IMG/VR virus record: IMGVR_UViG_3300025115_000004
Coordinates: 1-64,000 of that record
Direction: 5' to 3' (one strand)
Length of the DNA stretch: 64,000 bases
From: a virus
Positions 49,026-59,369 of the stretch are shown here, one piece after another (positions within the stretch are counted from its first letter, which is position 1; every line of letters begins with the position of its first letter). The notes under the pieces are model-generated. The model made no database searches and was not told the DNA's origin. It worked only from the letters and a program-made list of their open reading frames with translations. A program made the position numbers and the translations under genes.

Positions 49026-50416
49026 ACGATATATTAGGTAGTGGTGGTATATATTTTGATCCGGCTCCTTCACTACCTCCTTCACAGAATTTAGATCTTG
49101 GGGAGGAGTTCAGGAGAGATTTTCTCTCCCAGAATTTCTGGAGCAGATACAATGGTTATATTTATCCTACCTTACCGGGGGATAAAGTTGTTATTGGGGG
49201 GACAACACCTGAAGCTGATGAGCATCTTACCATTTATGGTAAGCTTTACGCTTCGGGTGGTTATACTTTTGGTAATGGTGTATCGGTTACTAAGGATGGT
49301 TCGAATAACTTAGTATTTACTGATCCGGTTACAGGTACTAGGACTCTGGCTCAGTTGGCGGGACTATCTGGAGGTAATGTAATGAATTCAGGAACACCTA
49401 CTGTAGGTCAGTTAGCTAGGTGGGTTAATGCTACTACTATTGAGGGGTTCAGTATATCTTCTCTAACTTTGGCTCAATCTCAGATTACGAATCTTGTAGG
49501 TGATCTTGCAGGTAAAGCTAGTACCATCCATAATCTGGTGGACACTACTAACCATCCGGTTTCTGGATTGACTACAGGTCATTTTTTGAAGGCTTTATCC
49601 GCGACTACTTATGGGTTTGCTGTGCACGGGTTAACCAAAACAGATATAGGTCTATCTAACGTCACTAACGATGCTCAGATTAAAAAGATAACATCATCTA
49701 CTGATAATCAAATAGTTAGGTGGGATGGAATAACAGGTGATCAGGTTCAGGGGTCTGTGGTTACTATCTCCGATGGGGGTACCGTTAATTTACCTTCAGG
49801 GCAGACGTATAACATAAACGGCTCTCCTCATAACCATGCGGGTGTATATCAGCCAGCTGATGGAACCCTTACTGCTTTGGCTGGGTTAGATGGTACAACC
49901 GGTTTTCTGTATCAGACAGGTGTTGACACATTTGTGAAATACGGTTTTGCGGGGACCGGGTCAGCTAATACAGTGGCTCGTAGTGATCACAATCATACAG
50001 GTACTTATCTCACAGCTAATCAAACTATAGTGTTGTCGGGGGATATTACCGGAACAGGTACCACTGCTATTACAACCACTTTAAGAACTTTAATTGAAGC
50101 AGATATACCTACACTATCTCAATCTAAGATAACTAATCTAACCACAGATTTAGGTAATAAGCAACCATTAGATGCTGATCTTACCTCTATTGCTGGGCTA
50201 GGTTTTACTGCTTTAGCTTATCTTAAGAAGACAGCCGCTAATACGTGGGCTTTAGATACTGAGGTTATTGTATCGGTAGGAGCTAAAGCTACCGGGGTGG
50301 ATGCTGGTACTCTAGGGCAGATTTGTATTGACGATGATTATATTTATGTCTGCACCACAGGTGGTGGTGTTGGTGTAGCGGTGTGGAAGAGGGTAGCTAT
50401 TACAACAGTTTGGTAG
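49022..50416 (+). CDS. tail fibre / receptor-binding protein 1
   Basis: The 464-residue protein has an N-terminal attachment region (LDLGEEFRRDFLSQNFWSRYNGYIYP) that resembles the protein at 53340. Fibre-shaft repeats follow with HNHAGVYQPADGTLTALAGL and HNHTGTYL motifs, typical of trimeric phage fibres, then a C-terminal beta-sandwich-like tip. It probably binds the host surface. Confidence 0.65.
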   Translation: MNDILGSGGIYFDPAPSLPPSQNLDLGEEFRRDFLSQNFWSRYNGYIYPTLPGDKVVIGGTTPEADEHLTIYGKLYASGGYTFGNGVSVTKDGSNNLVFTDPVTGTRTLAQLAGLSGGNVMNSGTPTVGQLARWVNATTIEGFSISSLTLAQSQITNLVGDLAGKASTIHNLVDTTNHPVSGLTTGHFLKALSATTYGFAVHGLTKTDIGLSNVTNDAQIKKITSSTDNQIVRWDGITGDQVQGSVVTISDGGTVNLPSGQTYNINGSPHNHAGVYQPADGTLTALAGLDGTTGFLYQTGVDTFVKYGFAGTGSANTVARSDHNHTGTYLTANQTIVLSGDITGTGTTAITTTLRTLIEADIPTLSQSKITNLTTDLGNKQPLDADLTSIAGLGFTALAYLKKTAANTWALDTEVIVSVGAKATGVDAGTLGQICIDDDYIYVCTTGGGVGVAVWKRVAITTVW

Positions 50417-50419
50417 TTC

Positions 50420-52639
50420 ATGGCTCAGTACGATATTATATTGATTCAGAATGTTGCCGGTTCCGGGATAGAGTTCACGGATAGGATCGTTAATCTTGCT
50501 AAAGGTTCTTTAATATCCGCGAATGGTTCACAGGTACCTACGGTGCTTGCTGCCGGGACTAATGGTTATGTTCTTACATTAGACAGTGCAGAGACTACAG
50601 GATTAAAGTGGGCTCCTGCAGGTGCTTCAGACACTTTTAAGACTTTGACTTTTCCTGCGGATTCCGGGTATACTTGGGGATCTTCTAATGTAGTGGCTTC
50701 CGGAACTGATACTCTTGATTTTGTGGCTGGTTATGGTATAGCCATAGATTCAGATTCTACCAATAAGGCTATTAGGATCAGAGCTACAGGATCTGGAGGG
50801 TTGTCTAATGCCTACGGTACCATGACAGATGGTACTAATAATGCCACTGCTTCCGGGGCTGACACTTTCAAATTCAGATCCACGGATAATAAGTTATCGG
50901 TTCTAGTTACTAACAATGACGGTACTCACGGGGACAACTTGTTGCTTACAATTAATCAGGGTAATATTGATCATAACTCTCTCAGTAATTACGCGGCTAA
51001 TAGACATTTTCTTCAAACAGATATAGCTAACATCTCCACTGCCTTATCAACCGGTCTGGTTAAGGTTACTACAGGTACAGGGGCTCTGTCGGTGGTGACA
51101 GACAACTCAGGTAACTGGGATACCGCCTATGGTTGGGGTAACCATGCTTCTGCGGGTTATCTTACGGTATATCCCGGAACGGGTATTGCGGTATCCACTG
51201 GTTCTGCTTGGGGAACTTCATTGGCCATAAACAATAATACAGACAATTATGTTGTCACTATGACTGGTACCGGTTTTAATGGTGAGGCTAATTTAATTTT
51301 TAATGGTACCCAACTTACTGTTACTGGTAATGTTAAGCTTTCCACTATCGGCAACAGACTTGTATTTGGCGATGATGATTCATATTTCTATGAGAGCTCT
51401 GATGATCAGATAATGGTTTATCTTGCAGCTGCTGACAGATGGAGATTCACGACCGGACAATTCAGGATGAATTCAAACGGAGGTCCTTCGCTTCAGGCAG
51501 AAAACTCTTCAGCGACAAACCCGGTATTCTGTCCTATAAATTCGGATGCTAATACTGGATTAGGTGGTGCAGCTTCTCAATTATCTTTAATAATATCGAG
51601 TACTGAGATGATGAGGGTTACTTCGTCTCTTATTACTATCAATACAAGTGTTACAGGACCGGGAGGTGAATCAACCCTCAATAATTTTAAGAATATCACA
51701 GGAAGAACTTCGGATTCATTACTTCATGTAGCTGGGAATACATCCTTAACAGGTAATCTCCATTTGAATTATAACGGTGGTGCTGTTACTATGTTCTCTG
51801 GGACGGCAGGTAGTCTTCATGTTACTGGTTATCAAGAAATTATGGATACAAGGAGTGGAACTGCTATTTACGCCGGACTTCAGGCAAGGGGTTATAATGG
51901 TAATGCTGCCGGAGGCTTTATTGGATTAAGAGCCACACAACATAATGGTGAACTTGGGGTTTATGCAGGAGCAGCAATCGCAGTCCAAGCAGATGCTGGA
52001 GCTTCTGCACAACCTGATAATTATGCCTTTTATGCTCGAGCCTATGGAGCATCTGGGACAGCAAACTATTATGGGCTATACGTTAATGTCAATACGGGAG
52101 GTTCCGGGAATGCCTATGCTATTTATGTTAATGCCGGAAAGGTTAGACTCGGACTATCATCTGGTACATCAGTAAGTTCCGTTGGGGTGGATTCTTCTGG
52201 CAACCTTATAACCTTTACAGCCGGAGGTAGTGATAGTATAACCCTAACCCCATCCCCCTCAACCGACCACTCAGCTACCGGTATAAAAGTATCACTTACC
52301 GCAGGAGAGACTCTTGTAATTGGTGATGTGGTGTATATGAAGTCTGATGGTAAGGTATGGAAAGCTGATGCTGATGCTACTGGTCTTTATCCGGCTATAG
52401 CTATTGCACTTGCTGGAGCTTCTGCTGATGCTTCTGTTGAAGTTCTCATGAAAGGTATAATGAGGGATGATACATGGAACTGGACAGTAGGAGGGGTTAT
52501 TTATCTTAGTACTACAGCTGGTGCGTTAACTCAGACAGCTCCAACAGGTTCAGGGCATGTTGTGCAGGTCATAGGAGTAGCTACCCATGCAGATAGGATG
52601 TTATTTGATCCTTCACTTGACTTAATAACTTTAGTGTGA
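50420..52639 (+). CDS. tail fibre protein 2
   Basis: The 739-residue protein has shaft repeats (WDTAYGWGNHASAGYL, TGSAWGTS) and a long Gly/Ala/Thr beta-rich distal part, the usual composition of long tail fibres. The C-terminus (KSDGKVWKADADATGLYPAI…) matches a small domain common at fibre ends in Bacteroidota phages. No chaperone cleavage motif is certain. Confidence 0.65.
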   Translation: MAQYDIILIQNVAGSGIEFTDRIVNLAKGSLISANGSQVPTVLAAGTNGYVLTLDSAETTGLKWAPAGASDTFKTLTFPADSGYTWGSSNVVASGTDTLDFVAGYGIAIDSDSTNKAIRIRATGSGGLSNAYGTMTDGTNNATASGADTFKFRSTDNKLSVLVTNNDGTHGDNLLLTINQGNIDHNSLSNYAANRHFLQTDIANISTALSTGLVKVTTGTGALSVVTDNSGNWDTAYGWGNHASAGYLTVYPGTGIAVSTGSAWGTSLAINNNTDNYVVTMTGTGFNGEANLIFNGTQLTVTGNVKLSTIGNRLVFGDDDSYFYESSDDQIMVYLAAADRWRFTTGQFRMNSNGGPSLQAENSSATNPVFCPINSDANTGLGGAASQLSLIISSTEMMRVTSSLITINTSVTGPGGESTLNNFKNITGRTSDSLLHVAGNTSLTGNLHLNYNGGAVTMFSGTAGSLHVTGYQEIMDTRSGTAIYAGLQARGYNGNAAGGFIGLRATQHNGELGVYAGAAIAVQADAGASAQPDNYAFYARAYGASGTANYYGLYVNVNTGGSGNAYAIYVNAGKVRLGLSSGTSVSSVGVDSSGNLITFTAGGSDSITLTPSPSTDHSATGIKVSLTAGETLVIGDVVYMKSDGKVWKADADATGLYPAIAIALAGASADASVEVLMKGIMRDDTWNWTVGGVIYLSTTAGALTQTAPTGSGHVVQVIGVATHADRMLFDPSLDLITLV

Positions 52640-52640
52640 T

Positions 52641-53054
52641 ATGGCATATTTAAGTAAATTAAACAGTGTAACACGAGCCGATATTGCTTCTCTTAATGAG
52701 ATTAGTGATATTGATATTGATACTCTTAATGAAGTTACCTTTACCGAACCAGTTCCTCCAACGGTATCCTGTGTGGTTGCTTCTGGTGCTGGGTTTACAA
52801 TTAACGATCTTGGTGGATCAATTGATATTGATGACGATCAATTAAATTTCCAATTTGATGATATTAATGGATTTGCTGATCCTGACGCCGCTGATGAAGA
52901 AATGCCGATTGTAATTGAAGATGATGATTCTAATGTTGTATATTCTGGATCAATATGGACCAGAGATGGGCAAACTGAAAATGAAATAGTAACAATAAAT
53001 AGAACCGCTGTGTCAGGAGATGTATTTACTGTAATATGTGGAGGAGGAGTATAA
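52641..53054 (+). CDS. small fibre-associated protein
   Basis: This 137-residue acidic protein has an N-terminal attachment-like segment (SLNEISDIDIDTLNEVTFTEP), which repeats the words of fibre adaptors, and a beta-rich acidic domain. Probably a fibre tip or accessory protein. Confidence 0.5.
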   Translation: MAYLSKLNSVTRADIASLNEISDIDIDTLNEVTFTEPVPPTVSCVVASGAGFTINDLGGSIDIDDDQLNFQFDDINGFADPDAADEEMPIVIEDDDSNVVYSGSIWTRDGQTENEIVTINRTAVSGDVFTVICGGGV

Positions 53055-53072
53055 ATCTTAAATAAATATATT

Positions 53073-53336
53073 ATGGAAATACTAAGGACAATTCTGGCAA
53101 AAGAAGATCATCCTCACAGGGTGAATTTCATTACATTTAACATAGACGAGAAAAAGGCCTATGTTATTATCGAACCGAGTTCTGAAAGTTCAAAGACTGT
53201 AGTTGTAGATGTTATGTCTTTGCTTAGCATGGCAACTACCACACAGAAAAATACTATTAAAGGCTTTTTAAAGTCGGTGATAGGTGCTGCAATTGAAATA
53301 GATTCAGTAAATTTGCCTGATATATTTAATGAGTAA
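53073..53336 (+). CDS. small tail-region protein
   Basis: This 87-residue mixed alpha/beta protein (MEILRTILAKEDHPHRVNF…) has no recognised family. Between fibre genes it may be a chaperone or adaptor. Confidence 0.45.
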   Translation: MEILRTILAKEDHPHRVNFITFNIDEKKAYVIIEPSSESSKTVVVDVMSLLSMATTTQKNTIKGFLKSVIGAAIEIDSVNLPDIFNE

Positions 53337-53339
53337 GCC

Positions 53340-55580
53340 ATGCCTGATCTAATGTCAAAAGGAGGAGTAGTATTGGACACACCCCAGAACAGGGATGTGA
53401 TACCTGTTTTCTCTGTTCCTACCAATGATTTAGATCTAGGTGAGGATAGACCTACCAGATACTATGAGGATTATTGGTTTCGTGAGCATATAAATGGGGT
53501 ATTGTCCCCAACTAAGCCTCAGGATAAGGTAGCTATAGGAGCTCTTAACACTGTATATGATGAGCTCTTGTATGTTAACGGAAAGATCCATAGTACAGGT
53601 ATAATACTTGGTCCTGCTGTCAGTATATATGTTGACAGTAATGGTAATCTGGTACTTAACGATTCTATATCTGGTCCTCAGAAACTATCGGATTTATTAG
53701 GATCTATTTCTTATCCTTCTGCGGGTATTGTAGTTTCTACAGGATCAGCTTGGGGAACCTCTATAGTAGACAATTCAAGTAACTGGAATACTGCTTATGG
53801 TTGGGGCAATCATGCGGGGTTATATGAACCAGTCATCTCAAAATCAACTGGTTATGCTAGGTGGAATGGATCAGCATGGTCATTCTTGAACGAGACCTAC
53901 TCCCTATCTTCTCACAATCACTCAGGGGTTTACCAACCTAGCAACTCTAATCTTAACTCTTTGGCTGGTTTATCCTATGTATCCACCTCATTTGTTAAGA
54001 TGACGGGAGCTAATACCTTCGCATTGGATACTAACACATACTCTCTATCTACCCATAATCATAGTGGGGTGTACCAACCGGCTGCTACTAACCTGAGCTC
54101 TCTGGCAGGATTAAGTTATACGGCTCTTGCTTTTGTTAAGATGAGTGCGGCAGGTACCTTTACCTTAGATACCACAACCTACTTATCTTCTATCCCAGCT
54201 GATGTGGTTCGTACTGGTCAAGTAAATACTTACGGAGATTTTGCTCAGACATTTAAGGATAACATTATTAGGATAAATAATCCGGCCGATACTTTCTATT
54301 ACACATTAACAGCCGGGGCTATTGCAGCTAACAGGGAATTAAATTTACCGGTTATAACCGGCAGTGATACTATCGCAGTTTTAGGACTGGCGCAGACTTT
54401 TACAACAGCTCAGACGTTTAGGGCTGCTAACTCTGTTAGGGTTGAGGCGGCTACAACTCAAGATGCTATAGTTTTGGCTGGTAGGGCTGGAGGTTCGAGC
54501 AGTTATGCTGTTACTCTAATCCCCTCTACTTTAGGGGGTAACAGAACTATAACACTTCCTGATAACACTACTACCATGTGTGGTACTGATATCACTCAAA
54601 CTCTTACCAACAAAACCATTAATGCTACTAATAATACGATTACTGACACCTCTCAGGCTGCTGGAGATCTCTTAAAGAATAACGGTACCAAGTTCGTTAG
54701 GATGGCTAGGGGCAGTGCTCTACAAGTGTTAAGAGTAAACTCTGGAGGTACGGATCTTGAATGGGCCGCAGCATCTTCGGGCACTACACCTGTCAGTTCT
54801 CCTATACTATTCTGGGATTCTGGAAATACTTATTATAATGCTTATGCTTCTGGAGATAAAGCAGCCGGTAGATTCTATTATGGTACTACAGATCCTACCA
54901 ATAGTACCAGATTGAATTATGATGGATTCATTTATGCCACAGGCTTTAGAGCTGGTGGGACTAGTAATACATATTCAGACCTTACTACGAATTTTATGCA
55001 AATAGTAGTAGGTGGAAATGCGCGTGTTTTGTTTGACCCAACTGTTGCTGATGGGGGGTCTGCTATAGCACACATTCTTAATACTTCAAATACACTTACT
55101 ACCACAGCTAAGTTATTATCTGTTAGAAATAATGGTTTAGAGAGATTCAGTGTTGATCAGGCTGGTAATATAAATATTCCAACAGGCGCAGAATATAGGA
55201 TAAATGGGGTTCCTATTAGTGGTGGATCAGATACTAATAATATTACTTTTGTGTTAGCCGCGGGTGTAGATGCGACTACAGGCACTAACAAGACCAATGT
55301 TATTACCATGCCTAGGGCCGGTACAATAACAAGGTGTACTATATATGCTAAAACTGGACCTACCGGAGCGGCTCTTATCTGCGATATAAATGTCAACGGA
55401 ACAACAATATGGAGCACTCAGGGTAATAGGATTCAGATTGCAGCAGGTTCTCAATCAGGGGTTCAAACTTCTTTTAACACAACTTCTTTGGTTCAGGGTG
55501 ATCTTATCACGATAGATATTGATCAAATAGGATCATCAGTAGCAGGAAAAGATATAACAGTAATTCTAACAATTTCATAA
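53340..55580 (+). CDS. tail fibre / receptor-binding protein 3
   Basis: The 746-residue protein has an N-terminus (DLDLGEDRPTRYYEDYWFREHING) homologous in layout to fibre 1, then shaft repeats (SSHNHSGVYQPSNSNLNSLAGLSY twice, in outline) and a distal beta-rich region. It ends in a small beta-sandwich (GTITRCTIYAKTGPTGAALICDINVN in outline). Likely an alternative or distal fibre; the shared attachment region suggests both fibres use one adaptor. Confidence 0.65.
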   Translation: MPDLMSKGGVVLDTPQNRDVIPVFSVPTNDLDLGEDRPTRYYEDYWFREHINGVLSPTKPQDKVAIGALNTVYDELLYVNGKIHSTGIILGPAVSIYVDSNGNLVLNDSISGPQKLSDLLGSISYPSAGIVVSTGSAWGTSIVDNSSNWNTAYGWGNHAGLYEPVISKSTGYARWNGSAWSFLNETYSLSSHNHSGVYQPSNSNLNSLAGLSYVSTSFVKMTGANTFALDTNTYSLSTHNHSGVYQPAATNLSSLAGLSYTALAFVKMSAAGTFTLDTTTYLSSIPADVVRTGQVNTYGDFAQTFKDNIIRINNPADTFYYTLTAGAIAANRELNLPVITGSDTIAVLGLAQTFTTAQTFRAANSVRVEAATTQDAIVLAGRAGGSSSYAVTLIPSTLGGNRTITLPDNTTTMCGTDITQTLTNKTINATNNTITDTSQAAGDLLKNNGTKFVRMARGSALQVLRVNSGGTDLEWAAASSGTTPVSSPILFWDSGNTYYNAYASGDKAAGRFYYGTTDPTNSTRLNYDGFIYATGFRAGGTSNTYSDLTTNFMQIVVGGNARVLFDPTVADGGSAIAHILNTSNTLTTTAKLLSVRNNGLERFSVDQAGNINIPTGAEYRINGVPISGGSDTNNITFVLAAGVDATTGTNKTNVITMPRAGTITRCTIYAKTGPTGAALICDINVNGTTIWSTQGNRIQIAAGSQSGVQTSFNTTSLVQGDLITIDIDQIGSSVAGKDITVILTIS

Positions 55581-55581
55581 T

Positions 55582-57981
55582 ATGGCACAGTTAGCAGTAT
55601 TAGAGAGAGTAAGCTCAAAGGGACGTACCTCTCATGCTCAGTATGATAAAGACAAGTGGGGAACAGGATCTCTTATTAAGAGAGTAACAAATCTCGGAAC
55701 TCCATTCATAGGTCCAATAATTAATGCTGTAGGCAGGCCTGTTGAAACTGTTGCGGCTATTCCCGGGATATACCCCCATGCGATTCCTTGGTGCGATAAG
55801 GACGAGAGATATTCTACAGGAACCGTAGGAGTGTCTAGTACTGCTGTAACTGGTGCAGGTGGTGCCGCATGGATAACAGCCGGTATAGCTATTGGTACAA
55901 GGATAGGATTCGGATCAACCGATGCCGATCAAATAACTACATGGTACAATATTGATAGTGTAAACTCTAATACTTCTATAACACTGTCATCCTCAGCCGG
56001 TACGATATCATCAGGAACTCCTTATGTAATAGAAAATTTTAAGCAGATAGACTGGATATTTCTTGTTGACAATGCTGCTGCTGCTGCAACACGAAGGGTC
56101 CAGTTGTATGAATTTGATCGCAATACCAGTCAGATGTCATGGAAAGGTTTTGTGACTATGACAATGAATGCCGGAGGAAACCAGACAGCAAGAGGATTAA
56201 GGGTTTTGTATCAAAAATATTCAACCGGAACCGTGGCTGTTGCTACTGCTACTGTAACAGGTACAGGTACTCTTTGGCAGACAAATAAGATCTGTGCAGG
56301 GAATTCCCTTATGTCAAGCAGGATAGGATTCGGCTCTACTGATCCTTCTCAAATAAAGACATGGTACTACATCAATACCATTACGGCAGAAGGAACGATG
56401 ACTATTTCCACTTCTGCTTTGACTAACGTAGCTGCCAATATAACCATAAGTGCTGGAACTGCTTATGTTATTGAGGATCTGAAAATCTTAATGGTTACTA
56501 CCTGTGCTACCGTAACCAACGGTGGTATCTTTATGGTAAAAGGTGCCAGTTATGCTCATTTTCTTCCTGCCGGAACAACCTATGCTTATGCTGCTACTAC
56601 TGATAACATAGTTGAAGTAATCTGGTTAAAAGATGCTGCAACACAAACAAATACGAATGCTTGTGGTATAGCTCTTGGACCTTTTACTGATATGAGCAAT
56701 CAGTTTGTCTATGTGCTTGACGTTGCTACTGTCAAGATATTTAAGTATAATGTCAGAGCAGGGCTAACAATAGCTTCCGGTAACTCAGTGAGTGCTTTCG
56801 TTCTCGCGACAGGAAACCAAGCTGTTACAGGAACTATTGCTCAGAACAATAATGGAAGATTTTATACTGCCGGACATGGACCAGCATCTGGGCTACCAGC
56901 ATTATATTTTGTAACCACCACGAGAATCTATGCTTGTCTTGACTCTGCAATACTCTCAGGGGCCACGAACTTCTTAACATATCAGATGACAGAAAACCCC
57001 CCGGGAGGAACAGTCACATTCCCTCTTACTGGACAAATGGCGTGTATCGAGACTTATGATGCAATAGACCGGTTAATAATAATATCAACCGGTGCTAACT
57101 GTGCTAGGTCTTATGTGACTAGTTTCCGCACCGATGGTGGACAAATGGATCATATATTTCTTGTTGATGATAAACAGATAGATCAATCTACTGTTGATGC
57201 TAATACAACTCCGCATCCCTCAATCAGAGTCGTTACTCAATCTCCTTCGTGTGAAAAAGGAGTTCTGTACCTTGCAGGAGTAGGTACTGGGTGGGGAAGC
57301 AACATCATTAACACTGCATGTATAGGAGCTGATTGGACTTACTCGAATATAACAGGGGAGTATGCAACGTCTCCTAAACTTTCAACTCCGAATTGTGTTA
57401 AATTTATTACTCCATTTGCTATCAGAGACACTATAATAGGCGGCAATGATGTGCTTGGTAAGAGAGCTGATGCAATGAGGTTTTCTTATCGCACAACAGG
57501 TATTGATGATAATTCAGGATCGTGGACGGTTTTATCTGAGCCTTATGACATGAGTGGCGTTGCTGGCGCAGAGGCAATACAATTCAAGATAGAGTTTAAG
57601 GGTATATCAGATTTCTGTGTTCCGGGAAGGCTCTATGGAATAGGTATCGTCTATGAGGATGCTTCTACAGATTCTCATTACAGATTCTCAGGTGGTTTGT
57701 CAAGTGCGGCAAATAAACGATTTGCCTTCCGCTTTGCTAATTCGTTTGGTAGTACAGTGCCAAGACTTCGAATCAGGTTATATAACGATGTAACCAATTC
57801 TTTATTGCTTGATGATGATTCGGTTACACAGGCAGCTACATGGGAAAAATCAACTAACGATGGGGGTTCATGGGGTGCATACGATACTACTGACAAAGCC
57901 AACGACACTACTTACATCAGGGTTACGTATGCAACCCTCGGAGATAATATTAAGGTTCGCGCGGTACTAACACTTTATTAA
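55582..57981 (+). CDS. large tail-spike/fibre-like protein with internal duplication
   Basis: In this 799-residue protein, two copies of the segment STGTV…RIGFGSTD…Q-I-x-TWY (about residues 75-130 and 212-265) show internal duplication. A long beta-propeller-like central region follows and a C-terminal beta-sandwich. Probably a receptor-binding or distal tail protein; the first residues (SKGRTSHAQYDKDKWGT) are basic. Confidence 0.55.
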   Translation: MAQLAVLERVSSKGRTSHAQYDKDKWGTGSLIKRVTNLGTPFIGPIINAVGRPVETVAAIPGIYPHAIPWCDKDERYSTGTVGVSSTAVTGAGGAAWITAGIAIGTRIGFGSTDADQITTWYNIDSVNSNTSITLSSSAGTISSGTPYVIENFKQIDWIFLVDNAAAAATRRVQLYEFDRNTSQMSWKGFVTMTMNAGGNQTARGLRVLYQKYSTGTVAVATATVTGTGTLWQTNKICAGNSLMSSRIGFGSTDPSQIKTWYYINTITAEGTMTISTSALTNVAANITISAGTAYVIEDLKILMVTTCATVTNGGIFMVKGASYAHFLPAGTTYAYAATTDNIVEVIWLKDAATQTNTNACGIALGPFTDMSNQFVYVLDVATVKIFKYNVRAGLTIASGNSVSAFVLATGNQAVTGTIAQNNNGRFYTAGHGPASGLPALYFVTTTRIYACLDSAILSGATNFLTYQMTENPPGGTVTFPLTGQMACIETYDAIDRLIIISTGANCARSYVTSFRTDGGQMDHIFLVDDKQIDQSTVDANTTPHPSIRVVTQSPSCEKGVLYLAGVGTGWGSNIINTACIGADWTYSNITGEYATSPKLSTPNCVKFITPFAIRDTIIGGNDVLGKRADAMRFSYRTTGIDDNSGSWTVLSEPYDMSGVAGAEAIQFKIEFKGISDFCVPGRLYGIGIVYEDASTDSHYRFSGGLSSAANKRFAFRFANSFGSTVPRLRIRLYNDVTNSLLLDDDSVTQAATWEKSTNDGGSWGAYDTTDKANDTTYIRVTYATLGDNIKVRAVLTLY

Positions 57982-57984
57982 CAT

Positions 57985-58158
57985 ATGATAACAATTGAAA
58001 AAGGTCATAAGGTTCATACGACAGATATGATTGTCGTTACCGGTGGAGATTTTAATGAAGAAGATAATGTACTTGTAGTTAACGGAGAGGGAGTCGAGTC
58101 TTATCTTCAGGCTTATTACATTCAGAACGGTGTTGTATATGATCAAAGGAATGAATAA
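57985..58158 (+). CDS. small tail-region protein
   Basis: This 57-residue frame is MITIEKGHKVHTTDMIVV…, a beta-rich acidic peptide. It ends in TAATG with the next gene, so the two are coupled. Unrecognised. Confidence 0.5.
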   Translation: MITIEKGHKVHTTDMIVVTGGDFNEEDNVLVVNGEGVESYLQAYYIQNGVVYDQRNE

Positions 58159-58334
58159 TGGCCCTAACAGACATACTCATACCTGAAGCTGATCCACAGT
58201 GTGGCATAATGGAAATACCTTATGATCCAGAAGGAGTTCCTTTTGATGCTCTCAATGACAAGAGTGGGATCGAAGAGTTGGTATTGGCTCCGGGGCCGGG
58301 AGGAGGAGCAACAGATTATGCCTTCATAGGATAG
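58158..58334 (+). CDS. small acidic tail-region protein
   Basis: This 58-residue acidic protein begins MALTDILIPEADPQCGIMEI and has a Gly/Pro-rich end. Coupled to the previous gene. Last gene of the structural run, before a promoter. Confidence 0.45.
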   Translation: MALTDILIPEADPQCGIMEIPYDPEGVPFDALNDKSGIEELVLAPGPGGGATDYAFIG

Positions 58335-58341
58335 ATTTCTC

Positions 58342-58372
58342 TTGGAAGATTCATTTTTTATATTTAAATTTG
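58342..58372 (+). promoter_or_regulatory. promoter of the replication block
   Basis: TTG (58342-58344), 20 bases, TAAATTTG (58365-58372): a full TAnnTTTG with correctly spaced -33. Confidence 0.65.
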
Positions 58373-58404
58373 CATAAAATTATCAACTAAAAAATTAATG
58401 ATGT

Positions 58405-58725
58405 ATGGCAAAGTTTAATTTCAAAGATCAGGAACTCAAGGATTTAGCTGGTGTTTCCTTCAGGAAGGTAGAAAAAACCGACAATGGTGAGGTTGAGACT
58501 CCGGTAACAGTAGCGGATGCTATTCAGGCTAATTTGTTAGCTGAAAATCAGGAGGCTACCTCCTCAGAGAGGTACCAGTGCTTTCAGCTTGCAGAGAGGT
58601 TGAAGAGAGCTGAAGGGGAAGTGGAATTCAGTGCTGAGGAAATAGTATTGATCAAGAAGATCACAGGGAGAAATCCTAATCCGCTCATTATAGGGCGTAT
58701 ATGGGATGCCCTCGAAGGTAAGTAA
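58405..58725 (+). CDS. unknown helical protein
   Basis: This 106-residue helical protein has the segment SERYQCFQLAERLKRAEGEVEFSAEEIVLIKK, a pattern seen in small phage proteins of unknown role before replication genes. First gene after the promoter. Confidence 0.5.
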   Translation: MAKFNFKDQELKDLAGVSFRKVEKTDNGEVETPVTVADAIQANLLAENQEATSSERYQCFQLAERLKRAEGEVEFSAEEIVLIKKITGRNPNPLIIGRIWDALEGK

Positions 58726-58748
58726 TATTTTTAATTAGGTGTGTGGTT

Positions 58749-59090
58749 ATGTCTGATGTTAAAAACGAATTTTGTCTCCCCAATAGTTCTGAGGATTGTT
58801 ATCATCTTTTCGGTACTATACTGAAGAATCAGAAAGAGATGTTGGACAGTCAACGTATTCAGGGCGAGGATATAAAAATGATCCGTGAATCTTTGCTCGG
58901 CAATGAGTTTCATAAGGGGCATCTTGACGAATTTAAAGATCTACAGGAAGAAGTAGACACCTTAAGAGAGGATACGGATAGGAGACTTAAGATCATCGAG
59001 ACAGCTTATATTCGTGTTGGAGCCATTATAGCCGTAGCCGCATTCCTAATTATGAACCTACCTAAGATAATCACAGCCCTCAAGACTTAA
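58749..59090 (+). CDS. coiled-coil membrane protein (holin/lysis-type candidate)
   Basis: From the ATG at 58749 this gives 113 residues: a coiled coil (EFKDLQEEVDTLREDTDRRLKII) followed by a C-terminal transmembrane helix (VGAIIAVAAFLIMNLP). A one-span, C-tail-anchored protein of this shape may be a holin or spanin-like protein (inference). Confidence 0.5.
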   Translation: MSDVKNEFCLPNSSEDCYHLFGTILKNQKEMLDSQRIQGEDIKMIRESLLGNEFHKGHLDEFKDLQEEVDTLREDTDRRLKIIETAYIRVGAIIAVAAFLIMNLPKIITALKT

Positions 59091-59092
59091 TT

Positions 59093-59347
59093 ATGTCACA
59101 GGATATAAAGAATCTATTTTCAGAGAATCAGGGAAGGTTATCCTTTATGAGGGTGGCTTCCGGTCTTATGTGGATCGTATCTACGATCTATTTATTTATG
59201 AAGGTAGATATTAATCAGTTGACATGGCCGGGATTTGCTCTTATTGCTTTACTTTATGGGTTAGCCTTCTTCCCTAAGGTTATCCAAAAGAAGTATGAGC
59301 AGTTTAATTTACATACGCGTAAGGATTCACAGGAACCTGTAGGCTAA
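59093..59347 (+). CDS. two-span membrane protein (holin candidate)
   Basis: This 84-residue protein has two hydrophobic helices (about 21-37 and 43-61) with a short turn and a basic tail, the topology of class II holins. It lies directly after the coiled-coil membrane protein. No endolysin is seen beside it in the window. Confidence 0.5.
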   Translation: MSQDIKNLFSENQGRLSFMRVASGLMWIVSTIYLFMKVDINQLTWPGFALIALLYGLAFFPKVIQKKYEQFNLHTRKDSQEPVG

Positions 59348-59369
59348 CCATTTAATTTCCTTTTCTTTT

